Assembly (NCBI GenBank): GCA_020848055.1 | Contig: JADLBB010000290.1 | Location: 1 to 15,093 of the forward strand | Origin: Chloroflexota bacterium | GTDB lineage: Bacteria > Chloroflexota > Limnocylindria > QHBO01 | Reading direction: 5' to 3' | Length of the DNA stretch: 15,093 nt | Shown here: in pieces, positions 13,914 to 15,093 of the stretch | Position numbering within the stretch: the first letter of the stretch is position 1 | How the letters are laid out: each line of letters opens with the position of its first letter | Notes under the pieces: generated by a model | Database searches by the model: none | What the model saw: the letters and a program-made list of their open reading frames with translations, nothing else | What the model was told of the DNA's origin: nothing | Position numbers and translations under genes: made by a program

Positions 13914-15093
13914 ATGCTTCCGAAGCGAACGCTCGTCGAGCGCGTCGCCCACGCGCGCACCCGCGCGCCGGGCGCGCAGCGCCCGTCCCATGACGACCGC
14001 CTGGCCACCCTGGCCCGCTGGTTCAACGCCAGCACGACGACCGTCGAGGGCGGCGTGGCGCTCGTCATCGAGCGCTCCGTGCCCGTCGAGCACCGCGTCG
14101 CCGAAGCCCTCGCCCATCGCCCGGAGGCCGCGTACTTCGACACCGAGACAACCGGTCTGTCGACCGGCGCCGGCACCGTCATCTTCCTGGCCGGCGTCGC
14201 GCGCCTCGACGGCCATCGCGTGGCCGTCCGCCAGTACCTGCTGCCCGACTTCCCGTACGAGCCGGCGCTGCTGCGCGCGCTGGCCGCGGACCTCGCCACC
14301 GCTCCGCGCCTCGTCACCTACAACGGGCGCTCGTTCGATATGCCGATGCTCGTCGCGCGCCTGACCGTACACGGCCTGTTCCGGCTCCAGGCCGCGCTGC
14401 CCGCCGAACACGACGATCTCCTGCCCGACGCCAGGCGCCTGTTCCGGCGGCCGCTCGGCGGCGCGCGGCTGGCCGACGTCGAGGCCGGCGTCCTCGGCGT
14501 CCGCCGTGAGACCGACTGCCCGGGCAGCGAGGTGCCGGCGCGCTACCTCGGCTACCTGCGCGACTCGTCGCCCGACATCCTGGCCGAGGTGCTCGACCAC
14601 AACTTCCAGGACGTCGTCAGCCTGGCGCTGCTCGAGGCCGAACTGCATCATCTGCGCGCCGGCGGCTGGCGGGAGGCTGCCGTGCTCGACGCGCGCGGCA
14701 TGGCGCTCGAGCTGCTACGCGCCGGCGCCGTGGACGATGCGCTCGAGCTGGTCGCCTCGGCGCAGGCGGTGACGGCCGACCCGGCCGAGGCCAATGCCCT
14801 GCGCCGCGTCGCCTCCCGGCTGCTCATCGCCATCGGCCAGGTGGAGCGCGCCGAGGCGCTGTGGCGCGACGGGACGCGGCGAGCCTCGGTCGATGCGGCG
14901 ACGGCGTGGATCGAGGTCGCCCGCATCCGCGAGCGACACCTCGGCGACCTGCGCGGGGCGATGGAGGCCGCCGCGGCCGCCTCGCGCGTCCTCGACATCG
15001 CGCTGGCCCTCGGCCGCGGCGGCTCGATGGCCGAGCTCGGACGCACCCGCCTCCTCGTCGAGCGCCGCCTGCGCCGCCTGCGCCGCTGGGTCG
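13914..15093 (+). CDS. mrfB: MrfB-like DEDDh exonuclease, truncated by window end
   Basis: The first 393 residues are visible; the frame is open at 15093. It belongs to the YprB RNase H-like 3'-5' exonuclease family, the partner of MrfA. Exo I is YFDTETTGLSTGAG with Asp76 and Glu78, Exo II YNGRSFDMPML with Asp142, and Exo III HNFQD with His229 and Asp233, so all four acidic metal ligands and the DEDDh histidine are intact. After about residue 250 an alanine/leucine-rich helical region with TPR-like character begins (GMALELLRAGAVDDALEL and RVASRLLIAIGQVERAEALW), as in B. subtilis MrfB. ATG 13914 is three bases after the mrfA stop and has no Shine-Dalgarno, so translation is probably coupled to mrfA. 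The two gene products are expected to work as helicase and nuclease on damaged DNA. Confidence 0.9.
   Translation, partial: MLPKRTLVERVAHARTRAPGAQRPSHDDRLATLARWFNASTTTVEGGVALVIERSVPVEHRVAEALAHRPEAAYFDTETTGLSTGAGTVIFLAGVARLDGHRVAVRQYLLPDFPYEPALLRALAADLATAPRLVTYNGRSFDMPMLVARLTVHGLFRLQAALPAEHDDLLPDARRLFRRPLGGARLADVEAGVLGVRRETDCPGSEVPARYLGYLRDSSPDILAEVLDHNFQDVVSLALLEAELHHLRAGGWREAAVLDARGMALELLRAGAVDDALELVASAQAVTADPAEANALRRVASRLLIAIGQVERAEALWRDGTRRASVDAATAWIEVARIRERHLGDLRGAMEAAAAASRVLDIALALGRGGSMAELGRTRLLVERRLRRLRRWV

Noticed and set aside
11496..14651. 1051-residue open frame on the minus strand opposite mrfA and mrfB
   Set aside because: It is a GC-rich antisense shadow: low-complexity Arg/Gly/Val/Asp composition, no family pattern, and it covers two plus-strand genes with complete motif sets.

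Overview
This is a GC-rich chromosomal segment with dense, short-spaced genes, frequent GTG starts and several stop/start overlaps. The gene mix fits a Chloroflexota bacterium, perhaps of the Limnocylindria/Ellin6529 type: an ATP-type PEP carboxykinase, a large LuxR-family ATPase regulator, NEW3-domain protein with an ABC exporter, MrfA/MrfB repair proteins, and a CGAAC-N4-GTTCG type SOS box. The lineage is inferred from gene content; there is no rRNA or other marker in the window. I see no tRNA, rRNA, CRISPR, insertion sequence or prophage.

Left part, minus strand (5-2968): a three-gene operon transcribed right to left. It encodes a secreted, membrane-anchored protein with three NEW3-like Ig domains, an ABC ATPase joined to it by a 4-nt GTGA overlap, and an ABC-2 permease overlapping the ATPase by 17 nt. 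Next (3064-3339, minus) comes a fragment holding only the C-terminal end of an AI-2E family transporter.

Centre, plus strand (3511-8790): pckA (gluconeogenic PEP carboxykinase), a 924-residue LAL-type LuxR regulator with its own predicted promoter, a dyad and a seven-codon upstream ORF, then a small DUF4242-like protein translationally coupled to a lipoprotein with a 42-bp tandem repeat.

Right-centre (8803-11028, plus): a probable operon of a winged-helix regulator with a SufR/COG2345-like cysteine motif, an NnrS-like 12-helix membrane protein, and a DUF488 protein. It is preceded by a plausible leaderless promoter and contains a 31-bp perfect palindrome at the start of the regulator gene. 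I read it as a candidate Fe-S/nitric-oxide stress module.

Right end: a minus-strand FtsB/DivIC-like division protein (11044-11499), a divergent control region (11500-11627) with a long inverted repeat and a LexA-type box, then mrfA (Hrq1/YprA-type helicase) and mrfB (DEDDh exonuclease, cut by the window end). The LexA-type box directly in front of mrfA suggests SOS control of this repair pair.

The most interesting items are the 31-bp palindrome in the regulator gene, the SOS box before mrfAB, the regulator-NnrS-DUF488 operon, and the repeated placement of -10-like hexamers 6-10 nt before start codons (leaderless mRNAs).
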